A stretch of 64,000 bases of DNA from Litomosoides sigmodontis (taxonomy: Eukaryota; Nematoda; Chromadorea; Rhabditida; Onchocercidae): contig OY718807.1 of the NCBI GenBank assembly GCA_963070105.1, positions 6,901,483 through 6,965,482 on the forward strand. The letters run 5' to 3'. Numbering within the stretch: the first letter of the stretch is position 1; the number at the start of each line of letters is the position of its first letter. Under the pieces are notes generated by a model. That model ran no database searches. It was not told the DNA's origin and saw nothing but the letters and a program-made list of their open reading frames with translations. Shown here piece by piece: positions 63,404 to 64,000 of this stretch. A program made the translations under genes and the position numbers.

Positions 63404-64000
63404 TTCTCATTCTCTCTCCATTTTCTCCTCCTATTATTAAACAAGTTTTTCGTTTGAGAAAATTTAAATTTAAATAATTGTCAGAAATGGTCTTAAACAA
63501 ATGCGTAACACTAAGTAAAATGAATTAGTGTATTTATTTATGCAAATGTTTGAGATGAAAATTTTCCATCGCGTCTTGGATTTCTTTCTTTTGCCTCTCG
63601 TATGCTTGAGGGAAAATTGAGAGAAGTGGGGAAAATGATCGTTCCAAAATTTTCAAAGAATTTACGTTGTGTTCTGAAATGCAATTTCTCCATTCATGAC
63701 TTCCTAAATTGGCTAGCATCACTTCATCCTCATCTCTTGCAGTAAAATACATGTTATTCCACTTGTTATTCCTCAACAACAATTGTTTTCCCTCCCAAAA
63801 TTAAATTAATAAATCAAAAGTAATATAATTATTTAATTAACGATAAGTTAAATTATTAGGCACTTCTTAATAAATTTTAACTTTTAAAGCTATGTTTACT
63901 TAAAATAAACATTTCTCTTGTCGAATCACACAAAAATTTCTGAGAACAATTGAGGTCCGAAATGAAAATACATGCATAAGCTCACGCATACGTATGCACA

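Larger units (their letters stand above)
53078..64000. other. Long microsatellite-rich region without a confident gene
   Basis: About 11 kb of AT-rich DNA with dense simple repeats. No conserved domain was recognised on either strand. Weak exon-like islands occur at 53967-54100, 55277-55438 and 56320-56535, reported separately as findings. Most open frames here are low-complexity products of repeats (VCVC, YYHY, SLSL). It may be the intron of a long gene continuing beyond the window, or intergenic. Confidence 0.45.

Overview
This window is nuclear DNA of a nematode, most likely a parasitic clade III (filarial-type) worm. It is strongly AT-rich by eye. Every gene is cut by short introns with nematode splice sites (TTTCAG-type acceptors, GTAAGT-type donors). 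The gene set includes a MIG-2-type Rac GTPase and a free-standing MSP-domain protein, both characteristic of nematodes. No bacterial operon, plasmid or phage signature is present. The exact species is inference; I could not run a search. Gene models were built by hand from splice sites, and reading phases were checked across each junction.

Layout, left to right. 1-3615: 3' half of a LIM-homeodomain gene of the LMX1/lim-6 class (+), its first LIM domain lying off the window. 4894-6770: B9D1/mksr-1, a ciliary transition-zone protein (+). 7200-8457: ribosomal protein L19 (-). 10288-16224: an EMSY-like ENT-domain gene with about 16 exons (+). 17083-18326: an unrecognised small-exon gene (-). 21183-22471: the Rac-like GTPase mig-2 (+). 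23123-24150: an unrecognised small-exon gene (+), tail to tail with 24245-26448, the PP2A catalytic subunit let-92 (-). 28723-30989: TGDS-like dTDP-glucose 4,6-dehydratase (+). 32369-33083: a small secreted cysteine-rich protein built from two similar exons (+). 38484-39866: Rab26/37-like GTPase, 5' exon not found (+). 40173-41483: IFT22/RABL5 (-), with two X-box-like sites directly before its ATG. 41970-43315: MSP-domain protein (+). 44252-48039: gamma-syntrophin stn-2 (+). 50070-53077: a membrane-anchored METTL13/spermidine-synthase-like methyltransferase (-) with a probable GC-AG intron. 53078-64000: about 11 kb without a confident gene, rich in microsatellites.

The genes are mostly independent housekeeping or signalling loci rather than one pathway. 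Two cilium genes (B9D1 and IFT22) are present. IFT22 has convincing RFX/DAF-19-type X-box motifs; B9D1 has a weaker candidate. The main points worth a second look are the tandem X-boxes at IFT22, the exon-duplicated cysteine-rich secreted protein, the near-perfect 25-bp hairpin at 48970-49029, two small-exon genes that simple ORF scanning misses, a frame-breaking candidate cassette exon in the EMSY-like gene, and the GC-AG intron. I did not find a convincing previously undescribed multi-gene system.
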